Shown here piece after piece: positions 1 through 8,194 of a stretch of 64,000 nucleotides of DNA; the first letter of the stretch is position 1, and the number at the start of each line of letters is the position of its first letter. The notes under the pieces are model-generated. The model was not told the DNA's origin and searched no databases. It saw only the letters and a program-made list of their open reading frames with translations. The position numbers and the translations under genes were made by a program. The DNA is from Micromonospora gifhornensis (GTDB taxonomy: Bacteria; Actinomycetota; Actinomycetes; Mycobacteriales; Micromonosporaceae). The stretch spans positions 164,949 through 228,948 of the forward strand of contig NZ_BOPA01000020.1 of NCBI RefSeq assembly GCF_016863515.1. The letters are read 5' to 3'.

Positions 1-1
1 C

Positions 2-145
2 GACCGGATCCGCCGGTTCGCGTACGCCGGTGCGGCGCGGGCCCGGGCCCGGCAGCACTACTCGTGGACCGTCACCGCCGAGCGGATCGCCGAGGTGTAC
101 GCCGAGGTGGTCGCCGTACGCCGGCCGACCCGGGTGGTGGCCTGA
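2..145 (+). CDS. Glycosyltransferase, C-terminal fragment (partial at window edge)
   Basis: Only the last 47 codons are inside the window, read in the frame that ends with TGA at 143-145. The tail carries an Ala/Arg-rich helix followed by a QHYSW segment and a helix ending in a variable tail. This pattern is common at the C-terminus of GT-B (group 1/GT4) glycosyltransferases. The TGA overlaps the ATG of the next gene (TGATG), so it is the upstream member of the heptose-type operon. Donor and acceptor cannot be told from this fragment. Confidence 0.6.
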   Translation, partial: DRIRRFAYAGAARARARQHYSWTVTAERIAEVYAEVVAVRRPTRVVA

Positions 146-849
146 TGCCGGCGGCCACCCTGCTGGAGCGGCACCTGGCGAACCTGGCTGCGGCGCTGCC
201 GCCGTACCAGCGGTGCGAGCCGCTGCTCGCCAGGTGGGGTGCGACGCTGGCGCAGCGACTCACCGCCGGTGGCCGGCTGCTGGTGGCCGGCAACGGCGGC
301 AGCGCCGCCGAGGCGCAACACCTGACCGCCGAACTGGTCGGCAAGTTGCGCGACGACCGTCAACCACTGTCGGCGATCGCCCTGCACGCCGAGACGTCGG
401 CGTTGACCGCGATCGGCAACGACTACGGCTACGACGAGGTCTTCGCTCGCCAGGTCCGGGCCCATGGCCGGCCCGACGACGTGCTGCTGCTGCTGTCCAC
501 AAGCGGTGGCAGCGGCAACCTGCTCGCGGCCGCCCGGGCCGGGCGGGAAGCCGGGCTGCGGTGCTGGGCCTTCACCGGGCCGGCCCCGAACCCGCTCGCC
601 GACGCCTGCCACGAGGTGCTCGCGGTGGAGTCGTCGGACAGCCAGGTCGTGCAGGAGTTGCACCTGGTCTCCAGCCATCTGCTCTGCGAGTACGTGGAAC
701 AGGCGATGCCGGAGCACACCGGCGGCACGACACCGCGCTACGTCGAGCCGCAGGTGCCGGCGGTGTCGAGCGCCCCGGCGGAGGGCCCGGTGCGGGCGGG
801 TGTCGAGGTGGTGCTGGACGGCGGCGCCGGGCGACCGGTCGAGGCGTGA
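145..849 (+). CDS. gmhA: SIS-domain sedoheptulose-7-phosphate isomerase (GmhA type)
   Basis: The 234-residue protein is predicted to convert sedoheptulose 7-phosphate to D-glycero-D-manno-heptose 7-phosphate, the first step of ADP-heptose synthesis. A single SIS domain spans about residues 35-190 with the sugar-phosphate loops GNGGSAAE (about 49-56) and STSGGSGN (about 118-125). Residues matching the metal/catalytic set of E. coli GmhA are present: H59, E63, Q170 and H178. A tail of about 40 residues after 190 is low-complexity and not part of the fold. The ATG overlaps the stop of the glycosyltransferase; the next gene is the matching kinase/adenylyltransferase, which supports the assignment. 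Another SIS isomerase role is possible but less likely. Confidence 0.85.
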   Translation: MPAATLLERHLANLAAALPPYQRCEPLLARWGATLAQRLTAGGRLLVAGNGGSAAEAQHLTAELVGKLRDDRQPLSAIALHAETSALTAIGNDYGYDEVFARQVRAHGRPDDVLLLLSTSGGSGNLLAAARAGREAGLRCWAFTGPAPNPLADACHEVLAVESSDSQVVQELHLVSSHLLCEYVEQAMPEHTGGTTPRYVEPQVPAVSSAPAEGPVRAGVEVVLDGGAGRPVEA

Positions 850-859
850 GGAGGCAAGC

Positions 860-2287
860 GTGACAGGACCCGTGGTGGTGCTCGGCGACACCCTGCTCGA
901 CCGCGACGTCGAGGGTGTGGTCAACCGGCTCTGTCCGGATTCACCGGTGCCGGTGCTCGACGAGATGGCGCACGTCGACCGGCCGGGCGGCGCGGGTCTG
1001 GCGGCCGTCTTCGCGGCGGCCCAGGGCGCCGAGGTGGTCCTGGTCACCGCGCTGGCCGACGACGCCGGTGCGGCCCGCCTGGGTGTGCTGCTGGCCGCGG
1101 CCGGGGTGCAGGTGTATCCGTTGCGGCTGGCCGGGGCCACCCCGGAGAAGATCCGGCTGCGCGCCGGCGGGCGGGTGCTGCTACGCCACGACCGAGGTGG
1201 TGGTGTCAGCGAGCCGGGGGAGCCCGCGGAGGCGGTGTTACGGGTGATCGACCGGGCGTCGGTGGTGCTGGTCAGCGACTACGGGCGGGGGGTGGCCCGC
1301 CAGCCGGCGCTGCGGGCGGCGCTGGCGGCGACCCGGGCCCCGGTGGTCTGGGACCCGCATCCCCGCGGGCCGGCGGCGGTGCCCGGGGTACGACTGGCGA
1401 CGCCGAACGAGGCGGAGGTGCGGGAACTGGTGGAGGGGTCACCGGGGGCGACCCGGTTGGCCACCGCCGCCGAGGGCGCGGAGCGGTTGCGGCAGCGGTG
1501 GCGGGCGGGCGCGGTCGCCGTGACGCTGGGTCCGGACGGCGCCCTGCTCAGCCAGGCCGGCTCGACCCCGTTGATGGTGCCTGCTCCGGTCGCCACCGAG
1601 GGGGACACCTGCGGTGCGGGAGATCGTTTCGCGGCCACCGCCAGCCTCGCCCTGGCCGGTGGGGCGCTCGTCTCCGAGGCGGTGACCGAGGCGGTGACCG
1701 AGGCGTCGGCGTACGTGGCGGACGGGGGAGTGGCCACGGCGCTGCCGCAGCCGGTGCGGCGGGCCCCGCAGCCGGTGCACACCGCCGTCGCGGGGGACCG
1801 GGTCGGGGTGGCGGCGGCCGCCGCGGTGGTGGCCCGGGTCCGGGCCGCCGGTGGCACGGTGGTCGCCACCGGCGGCTGTTTCGACCTGCTGCACGCCGGT
1901 CACCTGGCCACCCTGCAGGCCGCCCGGCAGCTCGGTGACTGCCTGGTGGTGTGCCTCAACTCCGACGCCAGCGTCAGCGGGCTGAAGGGGCCGCAGCGGC
2001 CGGTCATCGGGCAGGCCGACCGTGGTCGACTGCTGGCCGCGTTGAGCTGCGTCGACGCGGTGCTGATCTTCGAGGAGTCCACCCCGGCGGCGGCGCTGTC
2101 CTGGCTGCGACCGGACATCTGGGTCAAGGGTGGCGACTACGCCACCGGTGGTGCCGACGGCGAGGCGTTGCCCGAGGCGGAGATCCTGCGCCGTTGGGGC
2201 GGTCACAGCGTGGTGGTGCCCTACCTGGACGGTCGTTCGACCACCGGACTGATCGCCGCCACCCGGGCCACCGGAGCGCTGGCATGA
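860..2287 (+). CDS. hldE: Bifunctional heptose-7-phosphate kinase / heptose-1-phosphate adenylyltransferase
   Basis: 475 residues, almost the length of E. coli HldE. The N-terminal PfkB/ribokinase domain (about 1-315) has a GG motif near residue 43 and the anion-hole/catalytic GAGD at 252-255. The C-terminal cytidylyltransferase-like domain (about 333-475) has the HAGH nucleotide-binding motif at 345-348 and a WVKGGDY segment near 421-427. It should phosphorylate heptose-7-phosphate at C1 and then transfer AMP to give ADP-heptose; the intervening phosphatase (GmhB) is not in the window. The GTG at 860 was chosen because GAGGAGG lies 5 bases upstream. A 15-base in-frame duplication encodes EAVTEAVTEA near residue 273. 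Confidence 0.87.
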   Translation: MTGPVVVLGDTLLDRDVEGVVNRLCPDSPVPVLDEMAHVDRPGGAGLAAVFAAAQGAEVVLVTALADDAGAARLGVLLAAAGVQVYPLRLAGATPEKIRLRAGGRVLLRHDRGGGVSEPGEPAEAVLRVIDRASVVLVSDYGRGVARQPALRAALAATRAPVVWDPHPRGPAAVPGVRLATPNEAEVRELVEGSPGATRLATAAEGAERLRQRWRAGAVAVTLGPDGALLSQAGSTPLMVPAPVATEGDTCGAGDRFAATASLALAGGALVSEAVTEAVTEASAYVADGGVATALPQPVRRAPQPVHTAVAGDRVGVAAAAAVVARVRAAGGTVVATGGCFDLLHAGHLATLQAARQLGDCLVVCLNSDASVSGLKGPQRPVIGQADRGRLLAALSCVDAVLIFEESTPAAALSWLRPDIWVKGGDYATGGADGEALPEAEILRRWGGHSVVVPYLDGRSTTGLIAATRATGALA

Positions 2288-2979
2288 GCGCCCCGGACGC
2301 CGGCCGGACGGTGCTGGTCACCGGCGGATCCAGCGGTCTGGGGGCGGCGGTGGTCGCGGCGGTGGCCCGCTCCGGCGGTCGGCCCCTCGTGCTCGACCGG
2401 CAGGCGCCGGCCGACGGTGTGCCGTGGATCGAGTGCGACCTTGCCGACACCCGGGGTGCGGAGGAGGCCACCCGTCGGCTCGTCGAGCGTACGGGTGGGC
2501 TGGACGCGGTGGTCACAGCGGCGGGCATCGACGTGCCGGGCCGGTTGGCGGACGTGCCAGGTGAGACGTGGGACCGGATCGTCGCGGTGGACCTGCTTGC
2601 CACTGCCGCGGTGATCCGGGCGGCGCTGCCGTTCCTGGAGGCGTCGAGGGGGCACATCGTCACGGTCGCCTCCACCCTCGGGTTGAAGGCGGTAAGTGAC
2701 GCGACGGCGTACTGCGCGGCGAAGTTCGGCGTGGTCGGGTTCACCCGGGCGCTCGCCGCCGAGCTGGCCGGGTCGGTGGGGGTGACCCTGTTGGTGCCGG
2801 GCGGGATGCGTACCGCCTTCTTCGACGACCGGGATGCGCAGTACCGTCCCGGGCCGGACGCGATCCTCAACGAGCCGGCGGACACCGCCGCCGCGATCAT
2901 GTTCGCGCTCTCCCAACCTGCCGGTTGCGCGGTCCGCGAGCTGGTCGTCTGCGCCGAGCAGGAGACCTCGTACCCGTGA
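2284..2979 (+). CDS. Short-chain dehydrogenase/reductase
   Basis: A 231-residue classical SDR. The Rossmann glycine motif TGGSSGLG is at residues 13-20, and the catalytic set is S130, Y143 and K147 (YCAAK). It starts with an ATGA overlap on the hldE stop and its own stop overlaps the start of the GT9 gene, so it is translationally coupled inside the heptose operon. It is too short and of the wrong subclass to be the extended-SDR epimerase HldD. A tailoring oxidation or reduction of the NDP-sugar or of the glycoconjugate is the likeliest role, but the substrate is unknown. Confidence 0.82.
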   Translation: MSAPDAGRTVLVTGGSSGLGAAVVAAVARSGGRPLVLDRQAPADGVPWIECDLADTRGAEEATRRLVERTGGLDAVVTAAGIDVPGRLADVPGETWDRIVAVDLLATAAVIRAALPFLEASRGHIVTVASTLGLKAVSDATAYCAAKFGVVGFTRALAAELAGSVGVTLLVPGGMRTAFFDDRDAQYRPGPDAILNEPADTAAAIMFALSQPAGCAVRELVVCAEQETSYP

Positions 2980-3929
2980 TCCTGGCCCTGCGTGCCCTGG
3001 GCGTCGGTGACCTCGCCACGGCGGTCCCGGCGTTGCGGGCGTTGCGGGCGGCGTACCCCGATCGTGAGTTGGTGCTCGCCGCGCCGGCCTGGCTGGCCCC
3101 GCTTGTGGAGCTGGTCGGTGGGGTCGACCGGGTGCTGCCGACCGCCGGGCTGGACCGGCTGACGCGGCCCGGTGCGGCGGTCGAGGTCGCGGTCAACCTG
3201 CACGGGCGGGGGCCGGGCTCGCACCGGCTGCTGGCCACCGTCGGCCCGCACCGGTTGCTCGCCTTCGCCAACGCCGAGGCCGGGCATCTCGACGGGCCGG
3301 CGTGGGACGACGACGAGCACGAGGTGGCGCGCTGGTGCCGGCTGCTGGCCGGGTACGGCATCGCGGCCGACCCGACGGACCTGGATTTGCGTCGGCCGGC
3401 GACGACGGGTCTGCCCACCGGGGTGACGGTGCTGCATCCCGGGTCGAAGGTGCCGGCCAAGCGGTGGCCACCCGGGCGGTACGCGGCGCTGGCCCGGACG
3501 TTGACCGCGCGGGGGCACCGGGTCGTGTTGACCGGCAGTGCGCGGGAGCGGGACCCGGTCGCCCGGGTCGCGGCCGAGGCGGGCCTGCCTGCGGAGGCGG
3601 TCTTCGCCGGGCGCACCGACGTCGCGGGGTTGGCGGCGCTGGTCGCGGGTGCCCGCCTGGTGGTCAGCGGGGACACCGGGGTGGCCCACCTGGCCACCGG
3701 CTACCGCACCCCCTCGGTGGTGCTGTTCGGCCCGGTCCCGCCGAGCCGGTGGGGACCGCCGCCGGAGCGGCGGCGACACCGGGTGCTCTGGGCGGGCGGC
3801 GGGGCATGGCCGGACTGGGACGGGGTAGGCAGCCATCCCACGATGGCCGCGCTCGGTCTCGACCAGGTGCTGGTGGCCGTCGACGAGGTGGAACGGGCGG
3901 TGCGTGCGGACCGTGCGGTTGCGGCGTAG
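2976..3929 (+). CDS. Glycosyltransferase family 9 (heptosyltransferase-like)
   Basis: 317 residues with the two-domain GT-B pattern of the WaaC/WaaF group. An N-terminal Rossmann half begins LRALGVGDLATAVPALRA. The C-terminal half has HPGSKVPAKRWP near residue 154, VVLTGSARERDP, and the nucleotide-binding loop VSGDTGVAHLA near 230-240. It probably transfers an ADP-activated heptose to a cell-surface or secreted glycan. The GTG at 2976 overlaps the SDR stop. With gmhA and hldE next door, an ADP-heptose donor is a reasonable inference; the acceptor is unknown. The gene's last 26 bases overlap the topoisomerase gene. Confidence 0.82.
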   Translation: MILALRALGVGDLATAVPALRALRAAYPDRELVLAAPAWLAPLVELVGGVDRVLPTAGLDRLTRPGAAVEVAVNLHGRGPGSHRLLATVGPHRLLAFANAEAGHLDGPAWDDDEHEVARWCRLLAGYGIAADPTDLDLRRPATTGLPTGVTVLHPGSKVPAKRWPPGRYAALARTLTARGHRVVLTGSARERDPVARVAAEAGLPAEAVFAGRTDVAGLAALVAGARLVVSGDTGVAHLATGYRTPSVVLFGPVPPSRWGPPPERRRHRVLWAGGGAWPDWDGVGSHPTMAALGLDQVLVAVDEVERAVRADRAVAA

Positions 3930-4896
3930 CGATCCGGGTCGGCCGGGGTACGGACGCCGCCGGCGCGGCCAGGGCTGGTCGTACCTCGGGCCGGGCGGGG
4001 ACCCGGTGCGTGACCCCGACGAGCTGGCCCGGTTGCGGGCGCTGGTGATTCCGCCGGCCTGGCGTGACGTCTGGATCTCGCCGTACCCCAACGGGCACAT
4101 CCAGGCCATCGGCATCGACGCCGCCGGTCGCAAGCAGTACCTGTACCACCCGGTCTGGCGACAGCGCCAGGATCAGGCGAAGTTCGACCACGTGCTGGAG
4201 GTGGCCCGCCGGTTGCCGGTGCTGCGGGAGCGGGTCGGTCAGGACCTGGCCGGGCGGGGGCTGCGTCGGGAGCGGGTGCTGGCGACGGTGACCCGGCTGT
4301 TGGACATGGGCACTTTCCGGGTCGGCAGCGACCAGTACGCCGCCGGGGACGACCCGACCTTCGGGGTGGCCACCCTGCGCGCCGAGCACACCCGGCTGCG
4401 GCAGGGCTGCGTGGTCTTCGAGTTCCCCGCCAAGGGCGGCGTCGAGCAGGTGCGGCTGGTTTCCGACCCGGAGCTGTGTCAGGTGCTGGCCAACCTGCGT
4501 CGGCGGCGGCGGGCGGCGCAGCGGCTCTTCGGCTACTGGGACGGCCGGGACTGGCGCGACGTGCGTGCCGACGAGGTCAACGACTACCTGCGTGAGGCCA
4601 GCGGTGGGGAGATGACCGCGAAGGACTTCCGGACCTGGCACGCGACGGTACGGGCGGCCACCGAACTGTCCGCGCTGGGCGCCGTGCGGTCGGCCACCGC
4701 CCGTCGACGGGCAGTGGCGGGGGTGATGCGGGAGGTCGCGGAGCTGCTGGGCAACACCCCGACGGTGGCGCGTACGTCGTACGTGGACCCTCGGGTGGTC
4801 GACCTGTTCCATGACGGTGTGCTGGCACCGGTGGAGGTGGATGCCCCTCGCGAGCAGGCCGAGCGGGCGGTGTTGACGCTGCTGGAGGGGGCCTGA
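3904..4896 (+). CDS. DNA topoisomerase IB (poxvirus/bacterial type)
   Basis: A 330-residue type IB topoisomerase that nicks and religates one strand through a 3'-phosphotyrosine. An N-terminal domain (about 25-100) includes IPPAWRDVWISP and the conserved GHIQAIGIDAAGRKQYLYH run. The catalytic core (about 105-310) has RVGSDQYA near 139-146, a KDFRTWHAT segment near 240-248 and the active-site tyrosine Y293 in ARTSYVDP. The GTG start lies 26 bases inside the previous gene. It is chromosomal housekeeping-accessory in many actinomycetes; its link to the glycosylation genes is probably only positional. Confidence 0.92.
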   Translation: MRTVRLRRSDPGRPGYGRRRRGQGWSYLGPGGDPVRDPDELARLRALVIPPAWRDVWISPYPNGHIQAIGIDAAGRKQYLYHPVWRQRQDQAKFDHVLEVARRLPVLRERVGQDLAGRGLRRERVLATVTRLLDMGTFRVGSDQYAAGDDPTFGVATLRAEHTRLRQGCVVFEFPAKGGVEQVRLVSDPELCQVLANLRRRRRAAQRLFGYWDGRDWRDVRADEVNDYLREASGGEMTAKDFRTWHATVRAATELSALGAVRSATARRRAVAGVMREVAELLGNTPTVARTSYVDPRVVDLFHDGVLAPVEVDAPREQAERAVLTLLEGA

Positions 4897-4903
4897 GGGT
4901 GGC

Positions 4904-5008
4904 TCAGTCTCGGGCCGGGCCCGAGGCGCGGCTGCGGATCAGTCTCGGGCGGGGCCCGAGGCGCGGCTGCGGATCAGTCTCGGGCGGGGCCCGAGGCGCG
5001 GGTGCGGA
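4904..5008 (+). repeat. Three tandem 35-bp repeats, each a hairpin; the third is the 3' end of the tetR gene
   Basis: Units are 4904-4938, 4939-4973 and 4974-5008. Units 1 and 2 differ at one base and unit 3 differs from unit 2 at one base near its end. Each contains an inverted repeat CTCGGGC with GCCCGAG separated by 2-3 bases. Unit 3 encodes the last codons and the TGA of the minus-strand TetR gene, so units 1 and 2 are extra copies of that gene's 3' end. The array sits between two convergent genes and would work as a repeated bidirectional terminator. Confidence 0.85.
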
Positions 5009-5729
5009 TCAGCATCTCGACGCCGTCGAGCAGCCGTTCGAGGCCGAAGCGCCAGTCTTCGTCGGGGTGCTCCTCGGCGTCGAACGGTTCGGCCAGCAGT
5101 TCGTGGATGGCCGGGTACGGGCCGGGCGCGGTGAGCACGGCGAGGTTGCGCCAGTAGCGCAGGCCGACCTCGTCGGGGGTCTGCCCGGATCGGGCGGCGG
5201 CCTCGGCGAGATCCAGACTGATCATGGCCCAGCTGCGGGCGTACCCGCTGACCAGCATGATGGTGGAGATCCGCTCGGTGGCCCGTAGCCCGGTGCCCCG
5301 CAGGGCGACCAGCCCGTACTCGAACCAGCGGACCTGGTTCGGGTTGATCGGTGGACCGCTGATCGCCACGTGGCGCATCCAGGGCTGTCGGCGCAACGCG
5401 ACGAGGTTGCCCTCACCCCAGCGGGCCAGGGCGGCTCGCCAGCCCTCGTCGGGGGCGCGGGGTGGTGGCGGCGGGCCGAATGCGGTGTCGACCATGAGAT
5501 CGAGCAGGTCGTGCTTGGTCGGCACGTACCGGTACAGCGACATGGTCGACACGCCCAGCTCGCTGGCGACGCGGCTCATCGAGACCGCCGGCAGCCCTTC
5601 GGCCTGGGCGACCTGGATGCCGGTGGCGACCACCTGCTCCAGGCTGAGACTGCGCTTCGGGCCGCGACTCGACCGGTCGCGCAGCCCCCAGGCGAGCGCG
5701 ATGTTCTCGGGCAGTTCGACGTCGTCCAC
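4974..5729 (-). CDS. TetR-family repressor, probably of the adjacent ABC exporter
   Basis: 251 residues. The N-terminal TetR DNA-binding domain (about 15-75) has VASELGVSTMSLYRYVPTK as the recognition helix region, followed by a TetR_C-type ligand domain. The GTG at 5729 is preferred to an in-frame ATG at 5750 because GGGAGG lies 4-5 bases upstream of the GTG. The gene is divergent from an ABC exporter, and the intergenic stretch carries two inverted repeats with the same TGCGTA half-site, so it probably represses itself and the exporter and releases DNA on binding an exporter substrate. Its last codons are triplicated downstream. Confidence 0.87.
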   Translation of the reverse strand: MDDVELPENIALAWGLRDRSSRGPKRSLSLEQVVATGIQVAQAEGLPAVSMSRVASELGVSTMSLYRYVPTKHDLLDLMVDTAFGPPPPPRAPDEGWRAALARWGEGNLVALRRQPWMRHVAISGPPINPNQVRWFEYGLVALRGTGLRATERISTIMLVSGYARSWAMISLDLAEAAARSGQTPDEVGLRYWRNLAVLTAPGPYPAIHELLAEPFDAEEHPDEDWRFGLERLLDGVEMLIRTRASGPARD

Positions 5730-5759
5730 TCCACCTCCCTTGACCGTCATCCTAGCCTC

Positions 5760-5796
5760 TGCGTATGGTCTACGCAGATAAGCGTATTGCATACGC
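5760..5796. promoter_or_regulatory. Paired TetR operators between divergent tetR and ABC genes
   Basis: Two inverted repeats lie 5 bases apart. The first is TGCGTA at 5760-5765 and TACGCA at 5771-5776 with a 5-base spacer. The second is GCGTAT at 5782-5787 and ATACGC at 5791-5796 with a 3-base spacer. Shared half-sites and the position before both start codons fit a TetR operator. Confidence 0.7.
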
Positions 5797-5813
5797 AGTT
5801 AAGGAGAGTGATC

Positions 5814-6779
5814 ATGGCGCACGGGCCGCCGGCAGTGGAACTGGAAGACCTGCGCAAGACCTACGGCAACCTGGTGGTGCTGGATCGGCTGACCATGCGG
5901 GTGGCCGCCGGCGGCGTGCACGCGCTGCTGGGGCCCAACGGGGCGGGCAAGACCACCACGGTGCGGATCCTGGCCACCCTGACCCGGCCGGATTCGGGGA
6001 CCGCCCGGGTCGCCGGGCACGACGTGCTGCGCCAGCGGCGGCAGGTGCGGCGGGCGATCAGCCTCGCCGGCCAGCACGCGGCTCTCGACGACGGGCAGAC
6101 CGGCGTGGAGAACCTGACCATGCTGGCCCGGCTGGCCGGTCTGTCGCCCTCCGCCGCCCGTCAGCGGGCCGCCGCCCTGCTGGAACGCTTCGACCTGGTC
6201 GAGGCCGCCGGCCGGCGGGTACGGACCTACTCCGGTGGCATGCGACGCCGGCTCGACCTCGCCGCCAGCCTCGTCGGCACGCCGTCGGTGGTCTTCCTGG
6301 ACGAGCCGACCACCGGGCTGGATCCCCGCAGTCGGCAGGGCCTGTGGGAGGTGATCGGCGACCTGGCCCGGGCCGGCGTCACCGTGCTGCTGACCACGCA
6401 GTATCTGGAGGAGGCGGACCGCCTCGCCGACCGGATCACCGTGCTGCACCAGGGTCGGCTCGCCGCCGAAGGCACCGCCACCGAGCTCAAGCAGCGCTTC
6501 GGCGCCCAGCGGCTGGAGTTGGTATGGCGGGACGCGGTCGCCTTCGAGCAGGCGGCGCAGCGACTCGGCGACCGGGTCACCCACCGCGACCCGGCCCGGC
6601 GAGAACTGTCGGTGACCACCGACGGCAGCGCGCCGGACGTCCGACGCCTGCTCGACGACCTCGACCCGGACCAGCACGGGGTGGTCCGGTTCACCGTCCG
6701 GGAGGCGACGCTGGACGACGTCTTCCTCACCCTCACCGGCCGACCGACCGGCGCGCCGCAGGAGGTGGCGAATGTCTGA
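5814..6779 (+). CDS. DrrA-type ABC transporter ATP-binding subunit
   Basis: 321 residues. The ATPase domain (about 8-235) has Walker A GPNGAGKTTT (about 41-50), signature YSGGMRRRLD, Walker B VVFLDEP and an H-loop region in which the switch residue is Gln (TTQYLEEAD), as is frequent in DrrA-like proteins. The C-terminal DUF4162-like segment (about 240-310) is typical of daunorubicin/drug resistance exporters. The ATG has AAGGAGAG 5 bases upstream. It overlaps the permease gene by 8 bases, so the two form one exporter under control of the divergent TetR. Confidence 0.92.
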   Translation: MAHGPPAVELEDLRKTYGNLVVLDRLTMRVAAGGVHALLGPNGAGKTTTVRILATLTRPDSGTARVAGHDVLRQRRQVRRAISLAGQHAALDDGQTGVENLTMLARLAGLSPSAARQRAAALLERFDLVEAAGRRVRTYSGGMRRRLDLAASLVGTPSVVFLDEPTTGLDPRSRQGLWEVIGDLARAGVTVLLTTQYLEEADRLADRITVLHQGRLAAEGTATELKQRFGAQRLELVWRDAVAFEQAAQRLGDRVTHRDPARRELSVTTDGSAPDVRRLLDDLDPDQHGVVRFTVREATLDDVFLTLTGRPTGAPQEVANV

Positions 6780-7536
6780 GCTCGCGGTACGGGGTACGCA
6801 GACCGCGGTGATGATCAGCCGCTGCGTCCGGCTGTCCCGGCGCAACGTCGACGCACTGCTCACCTCGCTGGTGCTGCCGGTGCTGCTGATGCTGCTCTTC
6901 GTCTACCTCTTCGGCGGGGCGATCGAGACCGGCTCGGCGTACGTGACCTACGTCGTGCCCGGCGTACTGCTGCTCTGTGCGGGCTTCGGCGCGGCGGGCA
7001 CCGCGGTGAGCGTGACCACCGACCTGACCGAGGGGATGATCGAGCGGCTGCGCACGATGGACGTCGGCGCCACCTCGATCCTCGCCGGTCACGTGGTGGC
7101 GAGCGTGGCCCGCAACCTGGTCGCCACGACGCTGGTGCTGGCGGTGGCCGTCGCCATCGGGTTCCGTCCGGCCGTCGCGCCACTGCGCTGGCTGGCCGCA
7201 GCCGGGCTGCTGGTGTTGTTCGTGCTGGCGGTGTCCTGGCTGTCCGCGGCGTTCGGCCTGCTGGCGCGCACTCCCGAGGCGGCCAGCGGCTACACCTTCC
7301 TGGTGATGTTCCTGCCCTATCCGAGCAGCGCGTTCGTGCCGGTGGAGACGATGCCCCGGTGGGTGCGCGGCTTCGCGGAGCACCAGCCGGTCACACCGGT
7401 CATCGAGTCCCTGCGCGGGCTGCTGCTGGACACGCCGGTCGGATCGGCGCCGGCCCACGCGCTGGCCTGGTTCCTCGGCATCCTGGCCCTCGGAGTGGTG
7501 CTCTCCGCGGTGCTGTTCCGCCGCCGGGTCGCCTGA
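6772..7536 (+). CDS. ABC-2 type permease (DrrB-like)
   Basis: 254 residues with about six hydrophobic segments beginning at about residue 28 (LLTSLVLPVLLMLLFVYLFG). This is the size and pattern of ABC-2 permeases that pair with DrrA-type ATPases. It overlaps the ATPase gene by 8 bases. The exporter substrate is not evident; a hydrophobic drug or own metabolite is the usual role of this family. Confidence 0.9.
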   Translation: MSELAVRGTQTAVMISRCVRLSRRNVDALLTSLVLPVLLMLLFVYLFGGAIETGSAYVTYVVPGVLLLCAGFGAAGTAVSVTTDLTEGMIERLRTMDVGATSILAGHVVASVARNLVATTLVLAVAVAIGFRPAVAPLRWLAAAGLLVLFVLAVSWLSAAFGLLARTPEAASGYTFLVMFLPYPSSAFVPVETMPRWVRGFAEHQPVTPVIESLRGLLLDTPVGSAPAHALAWFLGILALGVVLSAVLFRRRVA

Positions 7537-7583
7537 CCCGGCGTCGCGGTCGGCGAACCGGGCGGCACGTGGTCCGACGCAGA

Positions 7584-7616
7584 CGTACGGCGGCGCTGGC
7601 ACAGCGCCGCCGTACG
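7584..7616. terminator. Bidirectional hairpin terminator
   Basis: A perfect 14-bp stem (7584-7597 with 7603-7616) and a 5-base loop lie between the convergent permease gene and the 7623-8126 gene. There is no long T tract on the plus side, which is usual for high-GC actinomycetes. Confidence 0.75.
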
Positions 7617-7622
7617 GTCGAA

Positions 7623-8126
7623 TCAGTCGTCGAGAACCTGCGCCAGCCGGTCGCGGAAGCGTCGCTCCGACGGGCTGACCTGGCTGCCGCCCAGGCCGAG
7701 GACCCCGCCGCTGCTGGCCGCGCCGACGACCCGCTCGGCGATCTCCACGAGCCAGTGCCGGTACGCCCCGGCCTCCCCGGAGTCGACCTTGGCCGCCAAC
7801 AGCGCCATCGCCTCCTTCGCCCGGACCAGCACGTCCTCGGCGTAGGCGCGGGGATCGGCGGGGGCGATGGCGGGCAACTCCTCGCCGGCCTCCGGGTCGC
7901 CCACCCGGGTCACCAGCTCACCGGCGACCGCCGCCACCAGCGGGCTGGCCGACTCCCGGCCGGCGGAGATGCTCTCCAGCCCGGCGGCGCTCTCGGCCAT
8001 CGTCGCCCTGGTGCCGTCGGACTCGGCGGCGCTCGCCGCGGTGAGCACCGACTGCGGCAGACCGACGAGCAGCCCCCACTCCTCGTCGGTGAAACCGAAA
8101 CCGGTGTACGCCGGCTCTTCGATCAT
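7623..8126 (-). CDS. Conserved helical protein of unknown function
   Basis: 167 residues, acidic, mostly helical, without a signal peptide or membrane segment. It begins with a DEEWGLLVGLP segment and has a glycine-rich linker (SSGGVLGLGG) before a charged C-terminal helix. The ATG has GGAGGG 4-5 bases upstream. It lies 68 bases downstream of the RecQ-type helicase on the same strand and may be co-transcribed with it. I do not recognise a family. Confidence 0.7.
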   Translation of the reverse strand: MIEEPAYTGFGFTDEEWGLLVGLPQSVLTAASAAESDGTRATMAESAAGLESISAGRESASPLVAAVAGELVTRVGDPEAGEELPAIAPADPRAYAEDVLVRAKEAMALLAAKVDSGEAGAYRHWLVEIAERVVGAASSGGVLGLGGSQVSPSERRFRDRLAQVLDD

Positions 8127-8194
8127 GTGCCCTCCGCTCGTCGTCGGTCTCCTCGCCGCACCCGCGCAAGGGCGCGGCCGATGGCTGGCCCAGG

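Noticed and set aside
2284..2979. HldD ADP-heptose epimerase
   Set aside because: It is a short classical SDR (231 residues, YxxxK with TGxxxGxG); HldD is an extended SDR of about 310 residues.
4899..5288. Plus-strand frame of 129 codons through the 35-bp repeats
   Set aside because: It is antisense to the TetR gene and its first residues are only repeat translations.
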